The notes under the pieces are model-generated. The model saw nothing but the letters and a program-made list of their open reading frames with translations. It ran no database searches and was not told where the DNA came from. Both the position numbers and the translations under genes were made by a program. Below, in pieces: positions 17,428 to 29,659 of a stretch of DNA of 64,000 nt. Numbering within the stretch: position 1 is the stretch's first letter; each line of letters starts with the position of its first letter. Location: assembly GCA_028455995.1 (NCBI GenBank), contig JABELC010000006.1:1550001-1614000 (forward strand). The letters run 5' to 3'. The DNA comes from Scleromitrula shiraiana. Lineage: Eukaryota; Ascomycota; Leotiomycetes; Helotiales; Sclerotiniaceae.

Positions 17428-18603
17428 ATGTCATCCCCACCCCCCACATTCCAACTCTTCACCTCCCTCCGCTACGACCCCCTCCTCCTGCACTCCCCCC
17501 AAAACACCACCTCCTGGCCCCTCCCATCCCCCACCCCCTGCCCCTTCTACATGCTCCCCCACCACCGCGACCGCATGCTCCGCGCCGCCACGTACTTCGC
17601 CTGGCCCCTCGCCATCTCCAGCATCGCCGGCCCCGAAGGATTCGCCCGTCTTCTCGACACTCTATATGCAAATATCGACACTTCATCTTCTACCCCTTTA
17701 CGCATTCGCGTTTTGCTAGACCACAATGGTGAATTAACCGTAGAGAGTAACGAAGTCCCCCCCATTGCTTCTTTAGCGAATCTCTTCCCAAGCCATCTAC
17801 CACCCCCCTTTTCCGAGACGGAGAGGGAGGGGGAGGAACCAGTCAAGGTATCCCCGTTGACGGGCGGTGCGCTTACGCTTGGTTCGCATACGGAGTTACA
17901 TGGCGATCCTGTACGATCCGAACCAGCATGGTCGATAATTCCAGATCCCGAACGAACTGTTCCTTCTGCTTTTACACGTGAGTTCCACCCCCCCCCCCAT
18001 CCCTTCCCATCCATATCTCCCAAACTAACCCCCTCCCCTTCCATTTCCTAGACTACAAAACCACAACCCGCGCCCACTACGACACCGCGCGCACCCGCTC
18101 ACATATCCCCGCACCGCCACAACCCTCAACAAAAGAAGTGCTTCTCATCAGCACCATCGACGACACGATCATGGAGGGGAGTCTCACGAGTCCGTTTTTG
18201 TGGAGGGATGGGAGGTGGGTTACGCCGGTTATTGGGGAGGGGGTGGGGGGACAGGATGGGACGACGAGACGGTGGGGGGTTGAGGGGGGGTGAGTTATTT
18301 TTTTTTCTATTTCTATATCCTTATTTCTTTGACTTGGTGTGTTTTTTTTTCTTTTTGATTGGTGGTTTATAAAGCGGGGAGAGATTGGAGATGAAACGGG
18401 AACTGGGGATGGGGAATGGGGATTATGATTATGATCATGATTTGAATTCAGATTTTGACATAAACTAAAACTAACCATTACAATATCATAGTCTATGTAT
18501 AGAAGGAACCATAAAAGCAGACTCCCTGACCGAGGGAGAAGAATGTTGGATTAGTAATGGAGTAAGAGGGTGGATATGGGGGAAGATACAACTTTTACCC
18601 TGA
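17428..18603 (+). CDS. Aminodeoxychorismate lyase (class IV PLP enzyme, ABZ2-like)
   Basis: Predicted to split 4-amino-4-deoxychorismate into p-aminobenzoate and pyruvate, the last step of PABA supply for folate. Exons 17428-17977, 18052-18289 and 18492-18603 give 299 residues. Family marks are the N-terminal FTSLRYDPLL followed by PFYMLPHHRDRM, and the exon-1/2 junction motif HYKTTTRAHYDTAR, whose Lys (about residue 186) is the expected PLP lysine of the fold. The C-terminal part has LCIEGTI and WISNGVRGW, resembling the substrate-site end of fungal ADC lyases. I chose the ATG at 17428 because an upstream in-frame ATG (17308) would add an unrelated polar extension. Intron 2 (202 nt) is long and in part low-complexity. 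Class IV aminotransferase membership is firm; the exact substrate is inferred from similarity to the fungal ABZ2 group. Confidence 0.8.
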
Positions 18604-19460
18604 TGGGATTAGATGAGATGAGATGAGATGGGGATATTCATCTATTATATCTATTCTATTATATTCTATTAATATCATATCATATCATATCACCATCAAG
18701 AAACCAAGAAACGAAATCCTTCACTGGGTGATAAATCGCTGGATAGATAGATAGATAGATAGCTAGATAGCTAGCTAGATGGGTCGAATGGAAATGTATA
18801 GCTCGATAGATCGATACATAGATTGAAGAGTATGAATGATCAAGTTAATCGATCTATAATATAAAACCCCCTCTCTCATATACCATTCATTCATATCCCT
18901 AACATCTCACCCTCCCCCTCTCAACAACCACAACCACAACCACAACCCCAACCCCCCCAAAAAAAACAAAAATTAAACAACGACCAAAAAGAAACCCTCA
19001 CTCCATTTCCAAAATAAACCATAAAAAAGGTAAAAAAGTAATACTTCACAAATAATTAACCAATTATTCTTTTCAATTGTCTTCAGATCGCGTACAGCAG
19101 ACAAGACAAGACAAGACAAGATAAGATAGTATAAGATAGTATAAAAAGATATATATTCGCTACGCCCAAAAAAAATAAAATATATATATATATATATATA
19201 TATATCATTTCCATTTCATGCTTTCGAGGGAATCTCGCATTTCGCATACATAAACGACAGAACAGAACAGAATAGACAGATAGACAGAAGTAATCAATCC
19301 AATGAATTTTTCTCCTTCTTCCTCTTCATCTTCACCTTCTCCACTTCCTTTATTTTTCCAAATTTGACCATCCAATCACCCAACTAATTTTAAAATCCTG
19401 AAAAGCTCAAACTCAGTGATCAATCACCAACCAACTACATATACCAATCCCAGCAAAAAT
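18604..19460. other. Convergent intergenic region with simple repeats
   Basis: Between the 3' ends of the lyase and MAP kinase genes. It contains a TAGA/GCTAGA run near 18741-18782, C-rich and A-rich runs near 18950-18975, and a (TA)n tract at about 19180-19205. No gene is seen. Confidence 0.7.
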
Positions 19461-20995
19461 CTACCCATGCATGGCATCCAAACCACCCTGTAGATCCTGT
19501 TCCAAATCACTCGGACCATGTCCGTACGCCTCCTGCGGTCTCGGATCTTCCGCCCGCCACTGTCCGCCCTGTTGTTGCGGGATCGGGACCGCAGGTCCAT
19601 TAGCCTGATTTTGTTGTCCCGGCTGAACACGAACGTGTTGACGGAAGCGGTGCACTTCTTCTAAGATTAACTTTCGGATCTCGCCTACGTCTTCCACGAC
19701 TTCAAAGTCGAAGTTGAAGGTTGAGGGGCAGCCGGGCTCATCCGAGGCGTCGTGCCAGATGTGGAGGTAGGGGTGCTCGAGGGCGGTCTCGACGTCGATG
19801 CGGGAGGAGGGGTCGAATGCTAACATGCGATCGAGAAGATCGAGAGCATCGGGGTTGGCGTTGGGGAAAAGAGTTGGGAATGGTCGCTTTGCCATGAATG
19901 GCAGATTTCGAACATATTCTTGTGCTCGGGGAGATCCAATTCGCGATAAGGTTTCTTCGTTGGGTGTACCGAGAATGTGCAAAATCTGGTTGAGTTGATC
20001 GACATAATCTCTACCTTTGAAGAAAGGTCTTCCACCGAGTAATTCGGCGAGAATACATCCTACTGACCATACATCGACTATTTTATGTTAGCAGGGGCTA
20101 TGCTAGTAATGGAGGTATGACATACTAGCTTTGGTATAGCTTTGGAAGCTCAACATAATCTCCGGAGCACGGTACCATCTTGTAGCAACATATTCTGTCA
20201 TATAACCAGCATTCTCCTCAGGATCAATAGAGAAACCTCTTGCAAGACCAAAATCACAGATCTTCAACTCGCAATCAGCGTTGACTAACAGATTTCCCGG
20301 CTTCAAATCACGATGTAAGACGTTCGCAGAGTGAATATATTTTAATCCGCAGAGGATTTGGTAAATGAATGATTGGAAATGTGCGTCAGTGAGGGGTTGA
20401 CCGGATCGAACGATAGCAGCAAGATCGCACTCCATAAGCTCTGCGCGAACAGTATCAGGAAATATTCATACAGGTAGAATAGGGAAACCGCATCTTACCT
20501 TCATAGAGATAGGTTTCATTGAAGTTATCGGGTCGGGGAATGTCCATATCATAAAGACAAGTAATCTACCCCATGTCAGATACACCCCACCATGATACCA
20601 ACGGAACCGCATAGCATACATTACGATGACCTCTGAAATGTTGTAACAACTTTATCTCTCTCAGCGCACGCTTAGCCAAGATCTTCTTACTGAAGACATT
20701 TGTAACTTTCTTAATCGCAACACTTTCCTGTGTCTGAGAATTCGTAGCGGCACTATGAAGAAAGAGAGAAAGAAAAACAACGTTAGCTAAATGAGTTCGT
20801 TCAATCGTAACGGTATTGCGCATATGCAGGTCGGAAAAAGGAAAAAGGAAAAAAAGAAAAAAAGAAAAAAGTAACATCGTACCAAACAATACCATAAGCT
20901 CCTTGACCAAGCTCCTTTGTAACAGTGTATCTCTCGTCGACGATAAAGTCTTGGTTGAAGACCTTAAATACCTTTCTTCCTTGAAGGTCTGCCAT
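19461..20995 (-). CDS. SLT2: Slt2/Mpk1-type MAP kinase (cell wall integrity)
   Basis: Terminal kinase of the cell-wall-integrity cascade, phosphorylated by a MEK on T and Y of its TEY motif. Five exons on the minus strand: 20995-20883, 20752-20620, 20565-20499, 20440-20126 and 20077-19461. The total is 1245 nt, 414 residues. Visible: glycine loop GQGAYG (30-35), the AIKK lysine (52), HRD (147-149), DFG (167-169), TEY (186-188), then VATRWYRAPE. The N-terminus MADLQGRKVFKVFNQDFIV and the TEY class place it with Slt2/Mps1 rather than Fus3/Kss1 or TGY Hog1 kinases. The tail after the kinase domain is rich in Q, P and G and poorly conserved. Orthologues in plant-pathogenic fungi (e.g. Botrytis Bmp3, Magnaporthe Mps1) are needed for normal virulence; that is family knowledge, not seen here. 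Poly-A/G and CT-rich tracts lie in intron 1 and the leader. Confidence 0.96.
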
Positions 20996-23140
20996 ATTTG
21001 TTGGATATGTGTACACGAAACTTCCCAACTTTTTCGAACTGGGGGAAATCCTTAACTTTTATCGAATCGAATAAGAAGAAAAGGATAAATTATTTTTCTT
21101 TATTTCTTCTCTTTTCTCTCCTTATTATTATTTTTTTGGATACGAGATTTTTTTGAAGTTATTTCCAAATTGTGAATTCGGAGAGAATAGAAATGTATAT
21201 GTAGTTGGCTAGGGAAAGAATGAAGACTTATTATTACTAGCTTTAACTTGTGTGATCTTCGTAACCGCCGACAAGGAAGTGATTGATTGATTGATTGATT
21301 GATTGAATGAATGATTGAATGGGTCTTGCGGGAAGAGGGAATGAGGCACAGTAATTTGGTGGTTTGGGGGGTTTGGGGGGTTTGGGGGATTATTTGAGAA
21401 ATCGAATTCAAGGTGGGGAGATTACAATTTTAAAAAGTCCAACTTTTTGAGAACAGAGAACAGAGTCCAGACAGGCAAGACAATTTGGGGGGGGGGAAGG
21501 GAAATAACAAAGGAAGGGATAAATGAATGAATGAATGAATTAATTGATTGAATTGATTGATTGATTGATTGTTAATAGATAATATTTATTTTACTATTTT
21601 ACTTGGAATTTATTATTATTAATTGATAAGATCTAATTATTATGTTATATATAGCATAGTTTTAATATGTATTGATTCTAATTCTATATTTGAGTTTATT
21701 AAAAGAGCCTCGAGAAGATAATATTGAGGAATTATTTAATAGAACTATCACTAAATACGAAGTAAATAAAGTAATAATTAGGTAGATATGTATTAATACC
21801 GGTAGTTATTAATTCCCTTATTAATAAATCGATGGGGGCCTTTCAAGCTTCAAGGAGGCTTGATTGCAATCGTACCTTACCTTACACCTTACACCTTACA
21901 CCTTACACCCACCATCCATCTACTAGATGATGTACTACTACCGGTATAACTCCCTCCCTCCCTTCCTCCAGGGCTACAGGCGAACGAATGAACTCATCAC
22001 ACTTTATACATCTTTTCAGCTCATAAAAGTTACTCAGGTAATTCTAACAGTTGTTAAATGTTATAAGATATGAAAACCCTCATATTTATTATAATGTTTA
22101 AGGTAAGGAAGGTTACAGCCATTCTTCCTCCTTTGTACTGAGCTGTTAGTAGGCATCCACTAGATATTTTACTTCCAGCTACCTCTTTCTTCCCTCAAAT
22201 CCGGCAAATAATGAGGGGAGGGGAAGGGAAGTGTCAGATTTTATAGTGGAGTCTCTTTCTCGTTTAATAGACCAATAATATATAAAAATGATAATAGATA
22301 GAAGGGTAAGGCTGAAAAGGTTTCATATTAAAAAAAGAGTAGGTTACTTCCGCTTCTCTCCAATTCACTTGCAATGCACATCACATCACACCACATTAAA
22401 ACTTCAAAGAAACATAACAGATAATTGCAATTAACAATATAATATATCAAATCAAGAAGTATCATCATCATCCCTTTACGAGTCCATTCCAATTCAAGCT
22501 ACAATATGTTTCAATCCTCCCAAATAACTTCTACAACAACACCAACAACAACTATTTCTACAGCGCTTGACAATAAGAAAGGGTATTCGGCGCCTACAAC
22601 TATCTAGTAAGAAAGCGAAGGCTTTGACAGATTGGACATTTAACGCCTATTCCTAACCCCCAACATGACCAAGTGTGTTTCATCAAGCCCGCTGATCGCT
22701 CTAGACGAACGAGTATATCACTCAAGTATTAGGCTTCTTCATCTCGCTTACTTCATTGCTCTTGACATCACATCGTCACCCAGAACTCAGAATGTTTGCA
22801 TACATACGATACATACACGCACTAGTTCAACAACAGTATACTCACTCATCCTTCCACACTTGGCATCAGTTTGATGCCAAAAAAAGATCGACCCCACAAG
22901 GCCATGCTCTCAGACACCATTCGCGGCAACTTGTCATGGTGGTCCGTCCTAGGTTAAAATATGTTTGTTGAGACATTCTTACTAAACTTTGTTCTAAATA
23001 TACATTTTGGGTTGGAAGTCCAGTCCTTCTTTCTTTTCCTTGAGAAGAAATACACGCGATTCTTTCATGTTTTTCGTTATGTCATGCGTAAAATAAGCAA
23101 AAAATAAATTCACTTCCCTTCATACGTCATACGATTTCCC
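20996..23140. other. Intergenic region upstream of the MAP kinase
   Basis: About 2.1 kb with no supported gene. It holds MAPK leader and promoter sequence, a GATT run (about 21283-21310), G-rich runs (21360-21390, 21487-21496) and TTACACC repeats (21881-21910). The remainder is AT-rich. Confidence 0.65.
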
Positions 23141-24838
23141 TCAATATCCAAGTCCATACGGATTTTGATCGACAAAATTGTACTTCTCTGTCCCAGTCAC
23201 TTGCCATTCTCCATCAGACCAACCCTCGTTCTCCATTTGTTCCAATCTACGTCTCATAACCTCATAGTCTTTGATCTTCTTTGTTGCTGTATCTTGTCCA
23301 TCACTGAAGACCATTACATAATCCGGCTCAGACTGATACAACGAAGATTGCGAAGTCGATGCAGTGAGTGTAGACCATGTGGACGAAGGAGAACTTGTGG
23401 AAGAGGTAGTAGATGAGAATCTACTACGAGTGTCCCATGTGGTCGGCGAGATATTTTTGTTGTCAATCTTGTGACTCTCAACCCATGGTGATGTTCCAAT
23501 TGCTGGTTGAGGAACTGATGGCGCTACATCTGGAATCGAACCTGCTTTCCCTATTGCGCTTGTTAGTGCCTCAATAACTATTTCGATGAAGGTGAGTGAG
23601 TCATTTGGACGTATACACACAATCACCATTTCTGCGCCATTTTGCCTGCAGCGACGCTTCCAAGATACGTGGTTTCTCGGTCCAGATTTCTGATACCGGC
23701 TCCCCTCGTTCGATTCTTTTCTTAACTGTCTGCATTGCGGGTTTGAATTCTTTCTCTATCTGCCACGCCTCCTCCTTTTCGTAGCTCATACCTAGCAAGT
23801 GCTCCCCTTTCAATTCCGATGATTCTCGCTGCCTCTTTAGAAGCTTCTCCCATTTCTTTTGCGCAACTCCAACTCTCAACTTTTGTATCCCTTCATGGTT
23901 CAACGGAGTGTAGATGCTTTGGCCGGTGTCCTTTTCACTAGCGTCTTCTTCACCACTCTCCCCCCTCAACCTATTCAACCCACCCAACCTATCCACCCCA
24001 AGACACCCCACCAAATCCCAAACCCTCTCATCCTCCCAATCTAAAATCTCTCATTAACCCCACCATCCCACACACACATCGTTCTTTGGAGAATACTTAC
24101 TAACCATAGCCACCCACCTGCCCCCACATTTCATCTCCTCATTCCTCAACACATCGCATCCCCATTGCGCAAGCGAGTATCTCGACCCATCGAGTCCTTT
24201 TCGTCGGAGGAGATTGCTGGTCCATGAGGGGAAGAGGTTGAAAAGGATGTTGGTTATGTTGAACCAGGGGAGGGGAGGCACGATACGGTGGCGGAGGAGA
24301 CAGAGGAGGAGGAGGATGTCTTTTGTTCTGGGAGGGGGGTGTTAGGTACCGATATTAAATTCTTACCAGGAGGAGATGGAAGTGAAGATGGAGATGGAGA
24401 TGGAGATGGAGATGCATGGGTATGCTTTTCTTTTCTTTTCTTTTCTTCTCAAAAAAAAAAAAAAAATTCAAAGGAATATACATACTCCAAACCCACACTC
24501 TTCAAATTAGACCCCTCCATATTCACACCCGACTTCTCAATTCCCCGACCATACTTCTCATTCTCATTCTCATTCTCATTCTCATTCTCATTTTGATTTT
24601 TCCTTTGATATCTCTGTTGATTCTGCCTCTGTCCTTGATGATCCTTATCCAGCAAAGGTTTCCCTTTAAGAATACAAACAACATTCGACGCAACGGGTGT
24701 AAGTGCCAGAGAACGACTGGTGGGAGTGGGAATGGGAGTGGGAGTGGGAGTTATAGCTTTCTGTGGTGTTTTGTTTTTGGGATTTTTCTTGGTCGTTTGT
24801 CGATTTGGGGGGAGGGTCTTTTTGCTCATTTGGGTCAT
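23141..24838 (-). CDS. Unrecognised protein with Asn-Glu repeat region
   Basis: I do not recognise the family. A five-exon model stays open and in phase: 24838-24486, 24434-24367, 24319-24101, 24040-23627 and 23577-23141, 1491 nt, 496 residues. The last three exons have clear GT..AG borders and good coding character; the first two junctions run through repeats and are weaker. The N-terminal part is Lys/Pro/Thr-rich and ends in an Asn-Glu dipeptide run encoded by a CATTCT-type hexanucleotide repeat (about 24548-24595). The middle has a hydrophobic, Trp-containing stretch (PPLPWFNITNILFNLFPSW), then a charged helical part with basic and acidic residues. The C-terminus is Ser/Thr-rich and ends NFVDQNPYGLGY after a heptad-like segment. 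No catalytic motif or clear signal peptide is seen. It sits alone between the MAPK and TrpRS genes. Confidence 0.55.
24548..24595. repeat. (CATTCT)n hexanucleotide tract inside a coding exon
   Basis: About seven near-perfect hexamers, read as alternating Asn-Glu on the minus strand in exon 1 of the unrecognised protein. The 6-nt unit keeps frame when copy number changes. Confidence 0.85.
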
Positions 24839-25117
24839 TTTGATGGATGGTGGATGGTGGATGGTGGATGGTGGATGACTGGGCGGTTGGTTAGTGGTGT
24901 TTTGGGTTTTGGGGGTAGTTTGATGGGGTTTGGTTTGGGTGGTTGATGATGATGATAAAGATGGTGGTGGTGGTGGTGATATCGACGTATCGATAGATAT
25001 GTTTGAGAACGGATAAGGATGGATATGAATGGATGGATGGATGGATGGTAGATATCTCTCAAATTAAACACCCAGAAGGAAAAGGTCGCTAGAGAAATGG
25101 ACAGATAGACAGGTAGA

Positions 25118-25207
25118 TAGACGGATAATGGATGATGGATAATGGATAATGGATAATGGATAATGGATGATGGATAATGGATGATGGATGATAGGTAATA
25201 GGTAATA
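25118..25207. repeat. GGATAAT/GGATGAT heptamer minisatellite
   Basis: Roughly ten 7-nt units alternating GGATAAT and GGATGAT, decaying into TAGGTAA at the right end. Non-coding. Confidence 0.8.
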
Positions 25208-26510
25208 GAGTAACAAGCGAGTTGATATGTATGTGTGTAAGTGGGTAGATAAATGGTATCAAGATAATAGATAGATGACTCGACTCTCTTTCTTGTAAAC
25301 CCAAAGAAAGGAATGGATGTTTAAGTGATAGATGGATAGATAGATAAACAGTTAGTCAGTCAAAGGCTGGGGAATATGTTATGTATGTATGTATGTATGT
25401 ATGTATGTATGGGTATGAATCACATATCCAAATCCAAATCCAAATCCAAATGACCAAATAAACGAACAAAAACCGAACGAATAAACAAAAGATAAAAGAA
25501 GAAGGAAGCTCCAGAAAAGAGTTCGAGTAAATACTCCCAATAAGTGTATAAACGAACAAAAAAACAACCCGATCCAAGAAAACACCTATGAGTAAGAGAA
25601 TCAGTACGAACGAATCCCAAAGAAACGAATCCATGTGGAAACTTATAAGTATGGGAACCGATATGCTCGAGATTTGGTAAACTTATGAATCATCCCCCAT
25701 GATTCGATAGGGTGTTTATGAGTCTGTCTATGAATAGCATATTGGTTCGAAGGAGATGGGATGGGATAGGATCATGCCATGTATGTACGGGTGGTATTTA
25801 TAGATGTGGATGTAGATTGGTGATTGATTGGGTGATTAGTTTGTGACTCGGAGGTAGTGAATGAATGGGGGTAGATGGGATATATAGTAAATTTCAAGTT
25901 TGATCAAGTCAGGCCATAGTGTGGTATTTTGTTGTACGTCATGGTGCTGTAGATGGTTGGTTGTATAGATACATCGATTTCACTATCACAGTACGGATAT
26001 AAATACAATTATGCTGAACTTTCCCATCTGCATATATATATATCCCCAATTATTTTCCCATTCTCCCACCTAGGTATCTATCTGTTCATTAATCGATTGA
26101 TTGATCTGTGTGACTCAAAGCTAGTGAATAGTGAGTAGATCTTAGAAGGGATAGGATGGGTGTTGATAGAATGAATACTTAGGTAGTGAACTACGGGTTA
26201 GATAGATCAAGATCAGGTCTGGTCAGGTCATGTTTATGGTGTGGTGCTATGAATATATGTATGGATGGATGGATTGGTGGATGGATATCGATGAAATGGT
26301 TCGAAATGGATTGATATGAATATGAAAGAAAGAACTTTGGTTTTTATATTTCTCTTTTAACTTCACTTCTCCTGTCTTATCACTTTACTTCTTTTCGTTT
26401 TTTTATGAAGATGTGCATTTAAGATACAATAAACAGCAAATACATAGCTAGTTGGATATACTGACCTAACCTAGCAGTAACATGGCTGGATGGAAACACG
26501 CAAGGGTATA

Positions 26511-26546
26511 CGCTACTACGCTACTACGCTACTACGCTACTACGCA
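26511..26546. repeat. CTACTACG octamer repeat
   Basis: About four tandem copies of an 8-nt unit (CTACTACG) 180 nt downstream of the TrpRS stop. Confidence 0.8.
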
Positions 26547-26723
26547 AGGCTAGCTATGTATTTTCTTTCTCTCTTCAGTTAACTTTTCATATAGATAATC
26601 TGTCTGTCTATCTGTATAGATAATCTATACCATAAATCCCGTATATTCTCATCATGATATCAAATCTTCCTTTCCACCCCCTCCCCTCCTCCCCTCACCC
26701 ATCCCATTTTCGCCACACCATCT

Positions 26724-28312
26724 CTATGACCCACCAGCAGCCTTAGCCGCAGCCGCCGCCTTCTTCTCCTCAATCATCTTCAGCTTCGCCAACTTCTTCT
26801 CTTGATTCTTCGTTAACTTCCCCTCACCCGCCACCGCCTCTCCCTCCCCAGCAACCGGAGCCCCAACTTCCTTTGCAGCAGCAACCTTAACATTCGGATT
26901 ACCCCTCCACTCCAACTTCTTCAACGACATAAAATCCTTCACCAAATCATCCGTAACCGCTGCTCTCCTCTCCTGAAATCCCTTAACATATGTTTGCAAC
27001 TCCTGGATACATTTTGCTTTTAATTCACCCGTTAACATTTCTCCCGATCTATACGCTTTTTTGATTCTTTCCAATTCCTCGTCATCTTCGAGGAAAAATG
27101 TCAAATATTGATATGAAACATCTTTATCCGTATCACCGCCCTTCTCCCTCTGCTCCGCTTCTGTGACTTGTCCCCCACTAAACGCATATCTATTAACTTT
27201 ATTCTTAATCTTATTCGGTTCATCTTTCATAAAAATAGCGGATGAATCCACCGAGGCGCTCATTTTACTACCGGGTCCTTGCAAGGCGTCTAGGAAGCGA
27301 GAGTGTATGAGAGCGGGTTTGGCAAAGTGAAGGCGAGCTGCTACATCGCGCGTCATGCGGAAATAAGGATCTTGATCGATGGCACATGGAATGAAGGAGG
27401 GTATTTGAGTAGTTCTGGATTCATCTTCTCCGAAAATATGGGGGAATGAGTTGGCGAAGGAGGTTGCGCCTTGGACGGCTCCGAAGTGGATCTTACCAAT
27501 ACAAGAACTAGATAAAGAACGTCAGTAAGGAGTATACTTTCTTTGACACGGGAAATACTGTGCATACCTCTCATTAAATCCAAAAACAGCTCGGGCAACG
27601 TTCAGGGTTACATGTTTGGAGATTCGAGTAACATTTTTGTAGAATGCTCCACCCATGTAATCATAATCACTGAACATGAAGGTTTTCTTTGGGTCGAAAC
27701 CAACTGCAATGATATCCTTCGCATTATTCCAAGTATAACTCTGGACTTCCTCAATCGTTCGTTTTTCAGAGAAGATATACTTCTCATCATCCGTAAGCAT
27801 GATGATCAATGGGACATCAAATACATCTTGTAACCACCTATGAGTCATCAGCGCTGTTTAACAGACATTCTTCCACCAAAACGAGAGCATTTCGTTCCTC
27901 CCAAACAATTTCCGCAGACTCCAAAATTCCCATAAACTTACTTTGTAAATTCAAAAGGAACAGTATGTCCAATATGCATACTATCACTACTAGGACCCCT
28001 CCCAGTATACAAGAAAAACGGTTCACCCCTCTCATGACGATCCAAAATAAGATTTAAATCCCTATGACTAAACACAATACCTCTCCTCATAAAACGATGC
28101 GGTTTATGACCCGTCACCTCCTCAAACCTCTTTAAATCCGCCTCGTCGATTTTCTTCGTCCCAAATTCATCGATCAATGTGAGGTAATTGATAGCCTTTG
28201 CGATTCCATCGGCGCCAATTTCTCCGGCTACATTGTAGGGATCGACAGTTTGCTTTGTGGTGGGTACATCGGTTGCTAAGGTGGTGGAGAGAGTGGCCGA
28301 GGAATCCGTCAT
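26724..28312 (-). CDS. WRS1: Tryptophanyl-tRNA synthetase, cytosolic
   Basis: Class Ic aminoacyl-tRNA synthetase that charges tRNA-Trp for cytosolic translation. Exons 28312-27942, 27837-27568 and 27507-26724 sum to 1425 nt, 474 residues. The HIGH signature is intact at 113-116 (MHIGHTVPFEF) and KMSAS at 295-299. FMFSDYDYMGG and FGAVQGATSFANSFP are typical of the eukaryotic/archaeal-type enzyme, not the shorter bacterial or mitochondrial one. There is no mitochondrial presequence. The C-terminus is a Lys/Ala/Glu-rich tail (KLTKNQEKKLAKLKMIEEKK) after the catalytic and anticodon-binding parts; such tails bind tRNA or partners in other synthetases, which is only inferred here. The gene is divergent from the PRELI gene across 621 bp. 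Confidence 0.96.
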
Positions 28313-28933
28313 CTTGATCTTGATCGTTGTGGAGGATTCGAGGTGATTGTTAGGAGAGGAGGATGTGAATGAGGGGTTGTTTGTTCTTTTTGGAGGGGCA
28401 TTATTTTACACTCGATTTGTTGATGACCCCCGAATTTAGAAGGCGGTGAACCTTTCACGTGTATCTAGACCATCGTCAATAAGGTTTGCTTTGTGTGAGA
28501 TGACATCGGTGGAATAGCACCTCGATTAGTATAGTTCGATATTATCAATAGAGTGTGAAGTGGCACTTGTCGAATAAATATCATTATGAAGCTATCCGAA
28601 TCATCCTTCCTGTCGTAAAATTTCCAAAGAAATTTATATTCGAGTATACTCGCCGTACCAGCAACCCACTAAACCCAAATTAATGGAGAATCCGGGGTAA
28701 TAAGATCAGGCGAGCAAATTGATTTCTAGAAGCTTTCTTCTCAAATCATTGATCAACAATCGTACCACCCAACGCTCAAACCATTCTTCATTTTCATTTT
28801 CATTTTCATTTTCATTTCCTTCCCCTCTTTTCACTTCTCCCTTTTATCATCTTACTTTAATATCTACACATGTATCAACGCCTTTAATCACAATCAAAAA
28901 AAAACCCCCCACCCATCAATAAAAACAGCAATC
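28313..28933. other. Divergent promoter region, TrpRS / PRELI gene
   Basis: 621 bp shared upstream region. A CATTTT repeat (about 28787-28817) and pyrimidine-rich sequence precede the plus-strand start, as is common in highly expressed fungal promoters. Confidence 0.65.
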
Positions 28934-29659
28934 ATGGTCAAATTTTACGAATCCTCCTACTCATACGATTACTCCTTTCCCGCCGTAACACTCGCCTACT
29001 TCCTGCGATACCCCAATCCACACAGCACCCACGTCCTCTCCACCGACGTAATATCCCGCACCATCGACCCTTCAACCGGTCGTCTCCGCACCCTCCGCAT
29101 CCACCGCAAATCTTCTCGCCTGCCCTCCGCCGTGCTCAAACTCCTGCCTAAAAGCGTACTCGGCAATGTCCGCAGCGGCCGCAGCGAATCCTACATCCTT
29201 GAGACGTCGGAGGTGGATATAAAGGAAGGGTGGATGAAGACTGAAAGTCGCAATTTGGATTGGACGGGCATATTGAGCGTGGTTGAGAAACAGACTTTTA
29301 ATCGCGCGGTGGAGGGCGTGAGTGAGGAGTGGAGTGTGGGGCCTGCGATGACGGGGGTGAGGACTCAGGTTATGTTTCGCAGTCGGTTGGGGGATCGATT
29401 GAGGGCTTCTATGAGGAAGGGAGAGGGTGCGGAAGGGGAGAGAGAAGAGGAAAAGAAGGGGTGGTTGGCGAGTTGGAGTACGAAGGGTGTGCAGAGGAGT
29501 ATTGAGTCGATTGCTAGTCGCAAGACGGAGAATCAATTGGGGAAGAGTAAAGAGGGTATGATGGTTGTGTTGGAGAGATTGAGGAATGGGGGATTGGTGG
29601 CGGTTTTGGATGGTATGAGGAAGGATAGGGAATTGGCTTTTGCGGGTGTTCAGGGTTGA
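28934..29659 (+). CDS. PRELI/MSF1 lipid-transfer protein (Ups1-like)
   Basis: Family members shuttle phosphatidic acid or phosphatidylserine between mitochondrial membranes in the intermembrane space, bound to Mdm35/TRIAP1. Single exon, 241 residues. The domain starts at residue 1 (MVKFYESSYSYDYSFPAV). FLRYPNPHSTHVLSTDVISR and the later NLDWTGILSVVEKQ follow, which are core PRELI motifs and closest to Ups1 by the RYPNP and HVLS-D words. Residues about 157-180 form a Glu/Lys/Gly-rich insertion not present in yeast Ups1, making this protein longer (yeast Ups1 is about 175 residues). No presequence is seen, as is usual for this family. Assignment to Ups1 rather than Ups2/3 is inference. It converges with the S10 gene. 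Confidence 0.88.
   Translation: MVKFYESSYSYDYSFPAVTLAYFLRYPNPHSTHVLSTDVISRTIDPSTGRLRTLRIHRKSSRLPSAVLKLLPKSVLGNVRSGRSESYILETSEVDIKEGWMKTESRNLDWTGILSVVEKQTFNRAVEGVSEEWSVGPAMTGVRTQVMFRSRLGDRLRASMRKGEGAEGEREEEKKGWLASWSTKGVQRSIESIASRKTENQLGKSKEGMMVVLERLRNGGLVAVLDGMRKDRELAFAGVQG

Larger units (their letters stand above)
24839..26723. other. Microsatellite-rich intergenic region
   Basis: Nearly 1.9 kb without a gene but with many simple repeats: GGATGGT units (24841-24878), GGT runs (24960-24980), GGATAAT/GGATGAT units (about 25118-25207), ATGT units (about 25381-25410), CCAAAT units (about 25429-25453) and CTACTACG units (about 26511-26546). Frames in this stretch are products of these repeats. 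The segment includes the promoter of the minus-strand protein and the 3' flank of the TrpRS gene. Confidence 0.75.

Noticed and set aside
17547..18044. 165-codon frame antisense to the lyase gene
   Set aside because: Shadow of a GC-biased exon. The plus strand has the family motifs and splice sites.
24835..25634. Several overlapping minus-strand frames rich in H, S, P or W, I, L
   Set aside because: All arise from heptamer and tetramer repeats. No splice-linked or family-like sequence.
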